64,000 nucleotides of DNA, taken from assembly GCF_010500965.1 (NCBI RefSeq), contig NZ_QVMI01000001.1:1-64000 (forward strand). Direction: 5' to 3'. A model generated the notes under the pieces. It was not told the DNA's origin, did not search any database, and saw only the letters and a list, made by a program, of their open reading frames with translations. Shown in pieces: positions 8,621 to 17,098 of the stretch. Source of the stretch: Bacteroides sp. 51 (lineage in GTDB: Bacteria; Bacteroidota; Bacteroidia; Bacteroidales; Bacteroidaceae). Each line of letters opens with the position of its first letter. Positions within the stretch are counted from its first letter, which is position 1. The position numbers and the translations under genes were made by a program.

Positions 8621-9898
8621 ATGGATTTATTAAAGAGTTTATTAAAAGGTGACAGAGTAATATGGATCATTTTCCTTTGCCTCTGTGTGATCTCCATCAT
8701 TGAAGTGTTCAGCGCCGCCAGCACGCTGACCTACAAAACCGGGGACCACTGGGCGCCTATCACCCAACACGTCACCATCCTCATGGTAGGAGTTGTCGTT
8801 GTGGTGGTTGTCCACATGATCCCTTATAAATGGTTCCAGGTGTTTCCTGTGTTCCTGCTTCCGGCGTCCATCCTGCTACTTATATTCGTGGCGGCGATGG
8901 GATTCATCACCGGTGACCGTGTGAACGGTGCCGCCCGTTGGATGACCTTCTTCGGCATCCAGTTCCAACCCTCGGAATTGGCCAAAATGGCCGTAATCAT
9001 CGCTACTTCTTTCATTCTTTCCAAAAAGCAGAGTGACGATGGAGCCAACCCGAAGGCATTCAAATACATTATGATTATCACCGGACTGGTCTGCCTGCTG
9101 ATTGCACCCGAGAACCTTTCGACAGCCATGCTCCTGTTTGGCGTAGTGGTCTTGCTGATGTTCATCGGGCAGGTGGCCATGAAAAAGCTAGCCTTGCTGC
9201 TCGGGGGAATCGCCCTGATAGGCGCCTTCGTTGTGGGTCTGGCCATGGTTGTGCCTAGCGATAGCGACATCCCATTCCTGCACCGCCTCGCCACCTGGAA
9301 AAACCGTATCGTCAACTTTACGGAAGATGAAGAAGTGCCCGCCGCCAAATTCGATATCGATAAAGACGCCCAGATAGCCCACGCACGTATCGCCATTGCC
9401 ACAAGTAACTTCGTAGGTAAAGCACCGGGGAACTCCGTGCAACGCGACTTCCTGAGCCAGGCATTCTCCGACTTCATCTTTGCCATTATTATCGAAGAAC
9501 TCGGGCTTGTGGGAGGAGGCTTCGTCGTCGCCCTCTACATCTGGCTCCTTATCCGCGCCGGACGAATAGCGCAGAAATGCAACCGCACATTCCCCGCCAT
9601 GCTCGTAATGGGCATAGCACTGATGCTCGTATCGCAAGCCATACTAAATATGATGGTAGCCGTGGGGCTATTCCCCGTCACCGGTCAACCGCTGCCACTG
9701 GTCAGTAAAGGAGGAACGAGTACCCTGATAAACTGCGCCTACATCGGCATGATCCTGAGCGTAAGCCGCTACACCATCCTTCTTGAAAAAGAAAAAGAAG
9801 ATGCCGCCAAAGCAGCCGAAGAAGAAGCACTCGCCCTGCAAGCCGCAGAGCCTACAGCTCAAGTCCTGAACAGCGACAGCGAATTCGAAAACATGTAA
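8621..9898 (+). CDS. ftsW: Lipid II flippase/SEDS glycosyltransferase FtsW
   Basis: 425 residues with about ten membrane segments. It is a SEDS-family septal peptidoglycan polymerase working with FtsI. The RWMTFFGIQFQPSELAK motif near residue 105 and the C-terminal VGLFPVTGQPLPLVSKGGTS stretch are hallmarks. The C-terminus is an alanine/glutamate-rich cytoplasmic tail. The 22-bp-period palindrome array ends 30 bp before the start, so any effect of that array on expression would fall on ftsW and downstream genes. Confidence 0.96.
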   Translation: MDLLKSLLKGDRVIWIIFLCLCVISIIEVFSAASTLTYKTGDHWAPITQHVTILMVGVVVVVVVHMIPYKWFQVFPVFLLPASILLLIFVAAMGFITGDRVNGAARWMTFFGIQFQPSELAKMAVIIATSFILSKKQSDDGANPKAFKYIMIITGLVCLLIAPENLSTAMLLFGVVVLLMFIGQVAMKKLALLLGGIALIGAFVVGLAMVVPSDSDIPFLHRLATWKNRIVNFTEDEEVPAAKFDIDKDAQIAHARIAIATSNFVGKAPGNSVQRDFLSQAFSDFIFAIIIEELGLVGGGFVVALYIWLLIRAGRIAQKCNRTFPAMLVMGIALMLVSQAILNMMVAVGLFPVTGQPLPLVSKGGTSTLINCAYIGMILSVSRYTILLEKEKEDAAKAAEEEALALQAAEPTAQVLNSDSEFENM

Positions 9899-9904
9899 AA
9901 CGGA

Positions 9905-11023
9905 ATGAGTATGAAACGACCCATAAGAGTAATCATCAGCGGTGGAGGAACCGGCGGACATATCTTTCCGGCCATATCCATTGCCAACGCCATAAAGGAA
10001 CAGCAACCCGATGCGGAAATCCTCTTCGTAGGTGCAGAGGGCCGGATGGAGATGCAGCGCGTGCCCGATGCCGGATACAAGATTATCGGTTTGCCGATAG
10101 CAGGCTTCGACCGTAAGCATCTACTGAAGAACTTCTCTGTCCTGATTAAGATACTCAGAAGCCAGATCAAGGCCCGGCGGATCATCAAAGAGTTTCGTCC
10201 CGATGTAGCCGTGGGCGTAGGTGGTTATGCCAGCGGTCCGTTACTGAAAACAGCCGGAATGATGGGTATCCCCACGCTGATCCAGGAACAGAACTCCTAT
10301 GCCGGGGTAACGAACAAACTGCTTGCCAAAAAAGCCAGGAGAATTTGCGTGGCCTACGATAATATGGGGGCATTCTTCCCCGCCGACAGAATCCTGATGA
10401 CGGGCAACCCCGTACGCCAGGACTTAGTCAATACATTAATTACACGCCAAGAAGCGCTGAAACCCTTCAACCTCGATCCCACAAAGAAAACAATCCTGAT
10501 CTTGGGGGGAAGTCTGGGCGCGCGCACGATAAATCAGTGTATCATTGCCAATCTGGAAGCGATCAAACAATCCGGTGTACAATTCATTTGGCAAACGGGC
10601 AAGTTCTATTTCGAGCAGGCCGTGGAAGCAGTGAAAGCAGCCGGAGATATTCCAAACCTGTACACCACCGATTTCATCAAAAATATGACCCATGCGTATG
10701 CCGCTGCCGATCTGGTGATATCACGTGCCGGTGCCGGCTCCATCTCGGAGTTCTGCTTGCTGCATAAACCGGTGATTCTGGTGCCATCGCCCAATGTAGC
10801 CGAAGATCACCAGACTAAGAATGCACTCGCCTTGGTAGATAAACAAGCCGCGCTTTATATTAAGGACAGTGAAGCAGGGGAAAAGCTAATTCCTACTGCA
10901 CTGGAAACGATACATAATGAGATGCAATTGAAAGAACTGAGTGAGAATATAGCCAAGCTGGCGTTGCCGGACTCGGCGAATATGATTGCTAAGGAAGTGA
11001 TTTCGTTAATTGAAAAGGAATAA
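9905..11023 (+). CDS. murG: UDP-GlcNAc transferase MurG
   Basis: 372 residues. A peripheral inner-membrane glycosyltransferase that converts lipid I to lipid II. The N-terminal loop SGGGTGGHIFPA has H19, and GVGGYASGP, LIQEQNSYAGVTNK, LGGSLGA and ISRAGAGSISE are conserved substrate-binding motifs. It starts 7 bp after ftsW. The third codon is an alternative ATG that would shorten the protein by two residues. Confidence 0.97.
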   Translation: MSMKRPIRVIISGGGTGGHIFPAISIANAIKEQQPDAEILFVGAEGRMEMQRVPDAGYKIIGLPIAGFDRKHLLKNFSVLIKILRSQIKARRIIKEFRPDVAVGVGGYASGPLLKTAGMMGIPTLIQEQNSYAGVTNKLLAKKARRICVAYDNMGAFFPADRILMTGNPVRQDLVNTLITRQEALKPFNLDPTKKTILILGGSLGARTINQCIIANLEAIKQSGVQFIWQTGKFYFEQAVEAVKAAGDIPNLYTTDFIKNMTHAYAAADLVISRAGAGSISEFCLLHKPVILVPSPNVAEDHQTKNALALVDKQAALYIKDSEAGEKLIPTALETIHNEMQLKELSENIAKLALPDSANMIAKEVISLIEKE

Positions 11024-11039
11024 TAATGTGTGTATTAAT

Positions 11040-11190
11040 TGCTCCCACCACCTCCCCCCTTCGGGGTACTCCTCCTCGGGCAGGAGGAGAGTTCCTGCGG
11101 GCGGCAAGGTGCCGCTGCCAAGTTCCATGCTGCATAGATTCTCCTCCTGCCCGAGGAGGAGTACCCCGAAGGGGGGAGGTGGTGGGAGCA
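11040..11190. repeat. Large inverted-repeat element with 51-bp arms, murG-murC gap
   Basis: Bases 11040-11090 and 11140-11190 are perfect inverted complements of 51 bp, with CTCCTCCTCGGGCAGGAGGAG sub-palindromes inside the arms. The 49-bp loop contains GCGGCAAGGTGCCGC (11101-11115), a dispersed family-B palindrome, plus an AGTTCCATGCTGCATAGATT tail. Frames within it (for example 11010-11225) are low-complexity and mirror-like and are not genes. Transcribed, it would give a very stable stem inside the dcw mRNA. Confidence 0.95.
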
Positions 11191-11221
11191 AATTAAATAT
11201 CTTACCTCAAACCAATAAAAT

Positions 11222-12598
11222 ATGAACATAGAAACCATACAATCAGTTTACTTCGTCGGTGCCGGTGGCATCGGCATGAGTGCCCTTATCCGCTACTTCC
11301 TTTCCAAAGGAAAGACCGTAGCCGGCTACGACCGTACTCCCAGCGAACTGACAGAAACCCTAAATAAAGAAGGAGCCCAGATCCATTACGAAGACAACAT
11401 TTCCTTAATCCCCGATAGCTGCAAGGACAAACAAACCGCCCTCATTGTTTATACCCCAGCCGTTCCGCAGGACCATAGCGAACTGACCTTCTTCCGCGAG
11501 TCCGGCTTCGAGATACAAAAGCGCGCACAAGTTCTGGGCACCATCACCCACTCCAGCAAAGGATTGTGTGTAGCAGGTACGCATGGTAAGACCACCACAT
11601 CAACCATGACAGCCCACCTGCTCTACCAATCGCACGTAGGCTGTACCGCCTTCTTGGGTGGCATCTCCAAGAACTACAAAACCAACCTATTGCTTTCGGA
11701 CAACAGCCCTTACGCCGTTATCGAAGCCGATGAGTTCGACCGCTCGTTCCACTGGCTATCGCCCTACATGTCGGTCATTACCTCAACCGACCCCGACCAC
11801 CTCGACATCTACGGAACCGAAGCCGCCTACATGGAAAGCTTCGAGAAATACACCTCGCTCATACAACCCGGTGGCTACCTGATTATGCGCAAAGGCATCG
11901 CCCTTCAACCCAAGCTACAGCCCGGTGTTACCCTATTCACCTACTCAAGAGACGAAGGCGACTTCCGTGCCGAAAACATCCGCATAGGCAATGGCGAAAT
12001 CACGATCGACTTCATTGCCCCCGATACCCACATCAAAGATATCAAACTCGGTGTACCGGTCAGCATCAATATCGAGAACGGTGTAGCCGCTATGGCTCTC
12101 GCCCACCTGAGTGGTGCCACAGACGCGGAAATCAAACAAGGCATGGAAAGCTTCCGCGGAGTAGACCGCCGTTTCGACTTCAAGATCAAAACCGACCGGC
12201 TGGTATTCCTGAGCGACTATGCCCACCATCCATCCGAGATCAAACAGAGCATCCTATCGCTGCGCGAACTATACACCGGCAGAAAGATCACCGTCGTTTT
12301 CCAGCCACACCTTTATAGCCGCACCAACGACTTTTACAAGGAATTCGCCGATAGCCTGTCGCTGGCCGACGAAGTCGTCCTACTCGACATTTACCCCGCC
12401 CGGGAGCAACCCATCCCCGGTGTAACCAGCGAACTGATCTACAAGAACCTAAGTCCAAACATAGAGAAAAGCCTATGTACCAAAGAAGAATTGGTAGACA
12501 GGCTGAGAGATAAGTCATTAGATATATTAATCACCCTGGGGGCAGGAGACATTGAGGATTATGTACCCCGGATTTATCAAATGCTGAACGACATATGA
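11222..12598 (+). CDS. murC: UDP-N-acetylmuramate:L-alanine ligase MurC
   Basis: 458 residues. The first Mur ligase of the pathway, adding L-alanine to UDP-MurNAc. Motifs: FVGAGGIGMSALIRYF at the N-terminus, ATP loop GTHGKTTT (119-125, K123), EADEFDRSF, STDPDHLDIYG, DRRFDF and DYAHHPSE. It begins 31 bp after the 51-bp-arm inverted repeat. The last bases overlap the ftsQ start (ATGA, 12595-12598), indicating coupled translation. Confidence 0.97.
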   Translation: MNIETIQSVYFVGAGGIGMSALIRYFLSKGKTVAGYDRTPSELTETLNKEGAQIHYEDNISLIPDSCKDKQTALIVYTPAVPQDHSELTFFRESGFEIQKRAQVLGTITHSSKGLCVAGTHGKTTTSTMTAHLLYQSHVGCTAFLGGISKNYKTNLLLSDNSPYAVIEADEFDRSFHWLSPYMSVITSTDPDHLDIYGTEAAYMESFEKYTSLIQPGGYLIMRKGIALQPKLQPGVTLFTYSRDEGDFRAENIRIGNGEITIDFIAPDTHIKDIKLGVPVSINIENGVAAMALAHLSGATDAEIKQGMESFRGVDRRFDFKIKTDRLVFLSDYAHHPSEIKQSILSLRELYTGRKITVVFQPHLYSRTNDFYKEFADSLSLADEVVLLDIYPAREQPIPGVTSELIYKNLSPNIEKSLCTKEELVDRLRDKSLDILITLGAGDIEDYVPRIYQMLNDI

Positions 12599-13332
12599 TA
12601 AAAAGAATACTTCTATCGCTAGTGATGTTGTTGGTCCTGGGCTATTTGGTAATAGCCATCACCGCATTTAACGTCAAGCCAGCCGATCTGGTTTGTCAGG
12701 ATATCGACTTGGTTATCAAAGACTCGGTTAACGCAGGTTTCATCACCAAGAAAGAAGTAACTTCTATCCTGACCAATAAACAGGCTTACCCGGTAGGGAA
12801 AAAGATCGACGAAATAGACCTGAAAGTACTGGAAGGCATACTCGGTACCCATCCGCTGATAGACCAGGTGGAATGCTACAAAACGCCCGGCGGCAAACTT
12901 TATGTCGAAGTTACCCAGCGCGTACCCATCCTCCGGGTGATGGGTAGGAACGGCGAAAACTACTTTGTAGATAACAAAGGAACCATTATGCCACCCGAAG
13001 CCAGATGCATCGCACACCTGCCAATTGTAACAGGAAACGTAGAAAAGTCGTTTGCTTTGACGGATTTATATCAGTTTGCCTTATTTTTGCAGAAGAATAA
13101 GTTTTGGGACGCTCAGATTGAACAGATTAACGTCCTGAAAGGAAGGGAAGTCGAGTTGGTTCCACGCGTTGGCGACCATATCGTATTCCTCGGGAAAATA
13201 GATGATTATGAAAATAAGCTAGACCGACTAAAAGAGTTCTACCGCAAAGGATTGAACAAAGTGGGATGGAATAAATATAAGCGGATTAGTGTGGAGTTTG
13301 ACAACCAGATTATTTGCACGAAGAAAAAGTGA
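12595..13332 (+). CDS. ftsQ: Division protein FtsQ
   Basis: 245 residues. One N-terminal membrane segment (about 4-24), then a POTRA-like region and FtsQ-type beta domain (TQRVPILRVMGRNGENYFVDNKG, about 100-125). FtsQ bridges early and late division proteins in the periplasm. Sequence is divergent from Proteobacterial FtsQ, as usual in this phylum, but position between murC and ftsA and topology are decisive. It overlaps murC by 4 bp. Confidence 0.92.
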   Translation: MIKRILLSLVMLLVLGYLVIAITAFNVKPADLVCQDIDLVIKDSVNAGFITKKEVTSILTNKQAYPVGKKIDEIDLKVLEGILGTHPLIDQVECYKTPGGKLYVEVTQRVPILRVMGRNGENYFVDNKGTIMPPEARCIAHLPIVTGNVEKSFALTDLYQFALFLQKNKFWDAQIEQINVLKGREVELVPRVGDHIVFLGKIDDYENKLDRLKEFYRKGLNKVGWNKYKRISVEFDNQIICTKKK

Positions 13333-13383
13333 AAACAATCGGTGTTAATCCGTGTTTAAATAAGACAATAAAATAACTTGGCC

Positions 13384-13398
13384 GCGGCACCTTGCCGC
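13384..13398 (-). repeat. GCGGCAAGGTGCCGC palindrome, ftsQ-ftsA gap
   Basis: GCGGCACCTTGCCGC on the + strand is the reverse complement of the 15-mer found at 11101, 14825 and 40350. It has 5-bp arms and a 5-base loop and sits in the 101-bp ftsQ-ftsA spacer, 36 bp before the ftsA start. Confidence 0.85.
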
Positions 13399-13433
13399 AA
13401 CTTAAAGACTAAAATATTTAAAACCTGAAATAT

Positions 13434-14825
13434 ATGGTGTCAACTACAGATTTTATCGCTGCTATTGAACTCGGCTCGTCTAAGATAGTCGGGATAGTAG
13501 GAAAGAAGAATGGCGATGGAAGTATCCAGATCCTGGCCCGCGCAAGAGAAGAATCATCTTCTTTCATCCGCAAAGGCGTGATCTTCAACCTGGATAAAAC
13601 GGCACAAAGCCTGACATCCATCATCAACAAGCTGGAAAGTTCACTAAACAGTTCCATCGGTAAGGTATACGTAGGTATCAGCGGGCAGTCGCTACATACC
13701 GTAAAGAACAGCGTAACGCGCGACCTGAAAGATGAAACCGTAATCTCACAGGAGTTAATCGATGCCATCTGCGATGAGAACCTGGGCACCCGATTAGACG
13801 ATATGGATATTCTGGATGTTGCACCACAAGAATATAAAGTTGGAAATACGTTACTGCCGGAAGCAGTAGGCGTACCCGCCCATCATATTGAAGGCAATTT
13901 TATGAATATCGTAGCACGAACCGCGCTCCGGAAGAACCTGGAACGTTGTTTTGACTTGGCTAAGATCGAAATTGCCGAGATATTTATCTCTCCCATCGTT
14001 ACCGCACAGGCGATACTTACCGAAAGCGAAATGCGTTCGGGATGTGCGTTGGTAGACTTTGGGGCGGCTACTACTACCATATCAGTATATAAAGGAAACA
14101 TCCTACGTTTCTTGTCTGTCCTTCCATTGGGTGGAAACAGCATCACCCTCGACATTGCATCCCTGCACATGGAGGAACGGGAAGCCGAGAAGCTGAAACT
14201 GAAATATGGTAATGCCATCTTCGATCAGGAATCCGAAGCGCAAGGTCCGGAAACCGTACAATCGGAAGATAGCCACACCAAGGTAGAGTTCTATATATTA
14301 AACGATATTATTGAAGCGCGCGCCGAGGAGATCGTTGCAAATGTTTGTAACCAGATCGAACTGTCCGGCTATGCAGATAAACTCTTATCGGGAATCGTAA
14401 CTACCGGAGGCGGGGCCAACCTGAAGAATATAGATGAGCTACTGCGCAAGAAGAGCAAAATAGATAAAGTCAGAGTAGCGCTTGCACCACACTTCAACGT
14501 AAGCTCTTCAGCATACGCCGACCTGAAAGATGGTACTCAGAATACCCTCTTCGGACTTATCGCCTCGGGAACAGAAAACTGTTACCTACCGAAAGTAGAA
14601 GAACCGGCAGATCCGTCTAAAGGTCTGTTCGCCGATGATGCAGATCTCATTGCTCAGGAAGCAGCCGCCCGCGAAGAGAAGGAACGAAGAGATAAAGAAG
14701 AGAAGGAGCAAAAAGAAGCTGAAAGGATACGCAAGAAGGAAGAAAAGAAGAACCGACCCAACTGGTTCAAATCAACCTTCGACAAACTCTCTAACGAAAT
14801 CTTCTCCGACGAAGACATGAAGTAG
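13434..14825 (+). CDS. ftsA: Division protein FtsA
   Basis: 463 residues. An actin-like ATPase that tethers FtsZ to the membrane. FIAAIELGSSKIVGIVGK (phosphate 1), ALVDFGAATTTISVYKG (phosphate 2) and GIVTTGGGANLKNIDELL (adenosine) are the actin-fold motifs. The 1C domain follows the first motif. After about residue 390 there is a long charged linker, ending in a short amphipathic helix (NWFKSTFDKLSNEIF) that would be the membrane-targeting sequence. The stop TAG overlaps the first base of a palindromic repeat at 14825. Confidence 0.96.
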   Translation: MVSTTDFIAAIELGSSKIVGIVGKKNGDGSIQILARAREESSSFIRKGVIFNLDKTAQSLTSIINKLESSLNSSIGKVYVGISGQSLHTVKNSVTRDLKDETVISQELIDAICDENLGTRLDDMDILDVAPQEYKVGNTLLPEAVGVPAHHIEGNFMNIVARTALRKNLERCFDLAKIEIAEIFISPIVTAQAILTESEMRSGCALVDFGAATTTISVYKGNILRFLSVLPLGGNSITLDIASLHMEEREAEKLKLKYGNAIFDQESEAQGPETVQSEDSHTKVEFYILNDIIEARAEEIVANVCNQIELSGYADKLLSGIVTTGGGANLKNIDELLRKKSKIDKVRVALAPHFNVSSSAYADLKDGTQNTLFGLIASGTENCYLPKVEEPADPSKGLFADDADLIAQEAAAREEKERRDKEEKEQKEAERIRKKEEKKNRPNWFKSTFDKLSNEIFSDEDMK

Positions 14826-14932
14826 CGGCAAGGTGCCGCTGGGGGTCAGGGACCCCAGCCAGGTGCGGCAAGCCGCGCTGCGCAGCCTATCCCCCTCCGG
14901 AGGGGGCAGGGGGAGGATAAACCGGATGGAGA
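14825..14932. repeat. Composite palindromic repeat in ftsA-ftsZ gap
   Basis: Contains GCGGCAAGGTGCCGC (14825-14839), a GGGGTCAGGGACCCC palindrome, and a 28-bp block at 14868-14895 (GCAAGCCGCGCTGCGCAGCC and TATCCCCC) that recurs exactly at 16325-16352 after ftsZ. A CCCCCTCCGGAGGGGG palindrome (14891-14906) ends it. The two elements on either side of ftsZ are copies of one composite repeat with different 3' parts. Confidence 0.9.
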
Positions 14933-14939
14933 CTTAAAA

Positions 14940-14974
14940 ACTCAGAACTCAGAACTCAAAACTTAAAACTCAAA
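14940..14974 (+). repeat. Heptamer tandem repeat (ACTCARA) abutting the ftsZ start
   Basis: Five 7-bp units at 14940, 14947, 14954, 14961 and 14968 read ACTCAGA, ACTCAGA, ACTCAAA, ACTTAAA, ACTCAAA; the last A is the A of the ftsZ ATG. The run occupies the place where a ribosome binding site should be. Similar heptads precede yqeY (16416) and occur at the start of the DUF1537 kinase gene (45110). Confidence 0.85.
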
Positions 14975-16284
14975 TGGACGAAATAGTACAATTCGATTTT
15001 CCGACAGATTCTCCGAAGATCATCAAAGTGATTGGTGTTGGAGGTGGCGGGGGTAACGCTGTCAACCACATGTACCGCGAAGGCATACATGATGTAACTT
15101 TTGTGCTGTGTAATACAGATAATCAGGCTTTGGCAGAATCACCCGTTCCGATTAAACTTCAATTGGGTAAATCTATTACTCAAGGTTTGGGTGCCGGCAA
15201 CCGTCCGGAACGTGCCCGCGAAGCTGCCGAAGAAAGCATTGACGATATAACCGCTCTGCTGAGCGATGGCACCAAAATGGTGTTCATCACCGCCGGTATG
15301 GGTGGAGGAACAGGAACGGGTGCCGCTCCTGTAATTGCCCGTATCGCAAAGGAAATGGATATACTCACCGTGGGTATCGTAACCATTCCTTTTATCTTCG
15401 AAGGCGAGAAAAAGATTATCCAGGCGTTGGATGGTGTAGAACGCATCGCTCAACATGTAGACGCCCTACTCGTTATCAACAACGAACGCCTACGGGAAAT
15501 CTATGCCGACCTTACCTTTATGAATGCGTTCGGTAAAGCAGATGATACACTCTCAATTGCTGCTAAGAGTATCGCGGAAATTATCACCATGCGCGGTACC
15601 GTAAACCTTGACTTTGCCGATGTGAAAACCATCCTCAAAGATGGTGGCGTAGCCATTATGAGTACCGGATTCGGCGAAGGCGAGAACCGTGTGACCAAAG
15701 CGATTGAAGACTCGCTCCACTCACCGCTTCTCAACAACAACGATATTTTCAACGCTAAGAAGGTCATGCTTAACGTTTCTTTCTGCGAGAATTCGGAGTT
15801 AATGATGGAGGAAATGAACGAGATACACGAGTTCATGAGCAAATTCCGCGAAGGTGTTGAGGTAATCTGGGGTGTGGCGCAAGACAATACACTTGAAAAG
15901 AAAATCAAGATCACCGTACTGGCCACCGGATTCGGTGTAGAAGATGTACCCGGCATGGATTCTGTCCTCGAAAGACGTTCGCTGGAAGAAGAAGAGCGTC
16001 AACAAGCCATTGAGGAAGAAAAAGAGAAGAACAAAGAGCGTATCCGCAAGGCTTACGGTGAGAGCGCCAGCGGCATCGGAGCCAAGAATATCCGCAAGCG
16101 CCGCCATATCTATCTCTTTACTCCCGAAGACCTGGATAATAACGATATCATAGCGCTGGTAGAGGATTCACCCACTTATCGCCGTGACAAAACTACGCTC
16201 GAAGATATTCGTTCAAAGGCCACGGAGCCTACAGAAACCCCAGACGAAGTCCCAGGTGCCGACGGCGGAGTAATCACCTTCTAG
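14974..16284 (+). CDS. ftsZ: Division tubulin homologue FtsZ
   Basis: 436 residues. A GTPase that polymerises into the cytokinetic ring. The tubulin signature GGGTGTG is at 110-116, preceded by VIGVGGGGGNAVNHM (about 20-34), and the T7-loop region NLDFADV is present. GTPase and C-terminal domains end near residue 325; a charged, coiled-coil-rich linker and variable tail follow, longer than in E. coli and ending VPGADGGVITF. It is flanked on both sides by related composite repeats, and a heptamer array runs up to its ATG. Confidence 0.98.
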   Translation: MDEIVQFDFPTDSPKIIKVIGVGGGGGNAVNHMYREGIHDVTFVLCNTDNQALAESPVPIKLQLGKSITQGLGAGNRPERAREAAEESIDDITALLSDGTKMVFITAGMGGGTGTGAAPVIARIAKEMDILTVGIVTIPFIFEGEKKIIQALDGVERIAQHVDALLVINNERLREIYADLTFMNAFGKADDTLSIAAKSIAEIITMRGTVNLDFADVKTILKDGGVAIMSTGFGEGENRVTKAIEDSLHSPLLNNNDIFNAKKVMLNVSFCENSELMMEEMNEIHEFMSKFREGVEVIWGVAQDNTLEKKIKITVLATGFGVEDVPGMDSVLERRSLEEEERQQAIEEEKEKNKERIRKAYGESASGIGAKNIRKRRHIYLFTPEDLDNNDIIALVEDSPTYRRDKTTLEDIRSKATEPTETPDEVPGADGGVITF

Positions 16285-16400
16285 CGCCAAGGTGCAGGGG
16301 AGGCAGGGACCCCAGCCGATGGCAGCAAGCCGCGCTGCGCAGCCTATCCCCCCGCAGGAACTCTCCTCCTTTTCAAGGAGGAGTCCCCGAAGGGGGAGGT
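16284..16400. repeat. Composite palindromic repeat in ftsZ-yqeY gap
   Basis: Starts with a degenerate GCGCCAAGGTGCAG head at the ftsZ stop, then CAGGGACCCCAGCC and the 28-bp block (16325-16352) shared with 14868-14895. It ends in the stem CTCCTCC/GGAGGAG (16363-16383) and CCCCGAAGGGGGAGGTGGT, which resembles the arm of the murG-murC element. Confidence 0.88.
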
Positions 16401-16415
16401 GGTTGATATAAAAAG

Positions 16416-16443
16416 ACTATAAACCCAAAACTATAAACTAAAT
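16416..16443 (+). repeat. Degenerate heptamer repeat abutting the yqeY start
   Basis: Four 7-bp units, ACTATAA, ACCCAAA, ACTATAA and ACTAAAT, run into the ATG at 16442. The layout matches the heptads immediately before ftsZ. Confidence 0.6.
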
Positions 16444-16891
16444 GAATCTATTTGATAGAGTCAGCGAAGACATTAAAAACGCAATGAAGGCAAAAGATAA
16501 AGTTGCCCTCGAAACTTTGAGAAACGTAAAGAAGTACTTCATAGAAGCTAAAACCGCTCCCGGAGCAAACGATGAGCTGAGCGACGATGCCGCATTGAAA
16601 ATCATCCAAAAGCTGGTAAAGCAAGGTAAAGATGCTGCTGAAATCTACGTTGGACAAAACCGTCAGGATTTAGCCGATGCCGAACTGGCCCAGGTAAAAG
16701 TAATGGAAGCTTATCTTCCCAAGCAAATGAGTCCCGAAGAACTGGAAGCTGCACTTAAAGAGATTATCGCCGAAACCGGTGCAGAAGGTGGAAAAGACAT
16801 GGGTAAGGTTATGGGTGTAGCTTCCAAAAAGCTTGCCGGACTAGCCGAAGGCCGTGCTATCTCTGCAAAGGTAAAAGAACTACTGGGGTAA
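16442..16891 (+). CDS. YqeY/GatB C-terminal-like protein
   Basis: 149 residues of the GatB/YqeY family, a small helical tRNA-binding-like fold with homology to the tail domain of the Asp/Glu-tRNA amidotransferase subunit GatB. Conserved features are LRNVKKYFIEAK, MEAYLPKQMSPEEL and GKDMGKVMGVASKKLAG. The exact function is not known. It lies 157 bp after ftsZ and is the last gene of this + strand cluster. Its stop sits inside a 26-bp palindrome. Confidence 0.93.
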   Translation: MNLFDRVSEDIKNAMKAKDKVALETLRNVKKYFIEAKTAPGANDELSDDAALKIIQKLVKQGKDAAEIYVGQNRQDLADAELAQVKVMEAYLPKQMSPEELEAALKEIIAETGAEGGKDMGKVMGVASKKLAGLAEGRAISAKVKELLG

Positions 16892-16905
16892 TATTACCCC
16901 AGTAG
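16880..16905 (+). terminator. 26-bp palindrome at the yqeY stop, possible end of the dcw operon
   Basis: A perfect dyad with arms CTACTGGGGTAAT and ATTACCCCAGTAG; the yqeY TAA (16889-16891) lies in its centre. No T-run follows, so it is either a non-canonical terminator or an mRNA 3'-end stabiliser. The next 190 bp to the sulfatase gene show no other strong feature. Confidence 0.6.
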
Positions 16906-17098
16906 AATGAGCTTAGCCACTTACCGGAGGGTACTCTCCCCTCCATTCAACAGATTTATTCGTTTCCGCTACAAAAACAACATCCTCGAAACTATTTTAT
17001 AGCTTAACGAGACAAAAGGAAATCCTTTTTGCCTCCAAACATCCTATCTTGCACTACCAGAGAATTACAACTCTGTTTACCTCAAAACCGTAAATAAC

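Noticed and set aside
11010-11225. Small proline/arginine-rich frames on both strands
   Set aside because: They arise from the 51-bp inverted repeat and read almost the same on both strands.
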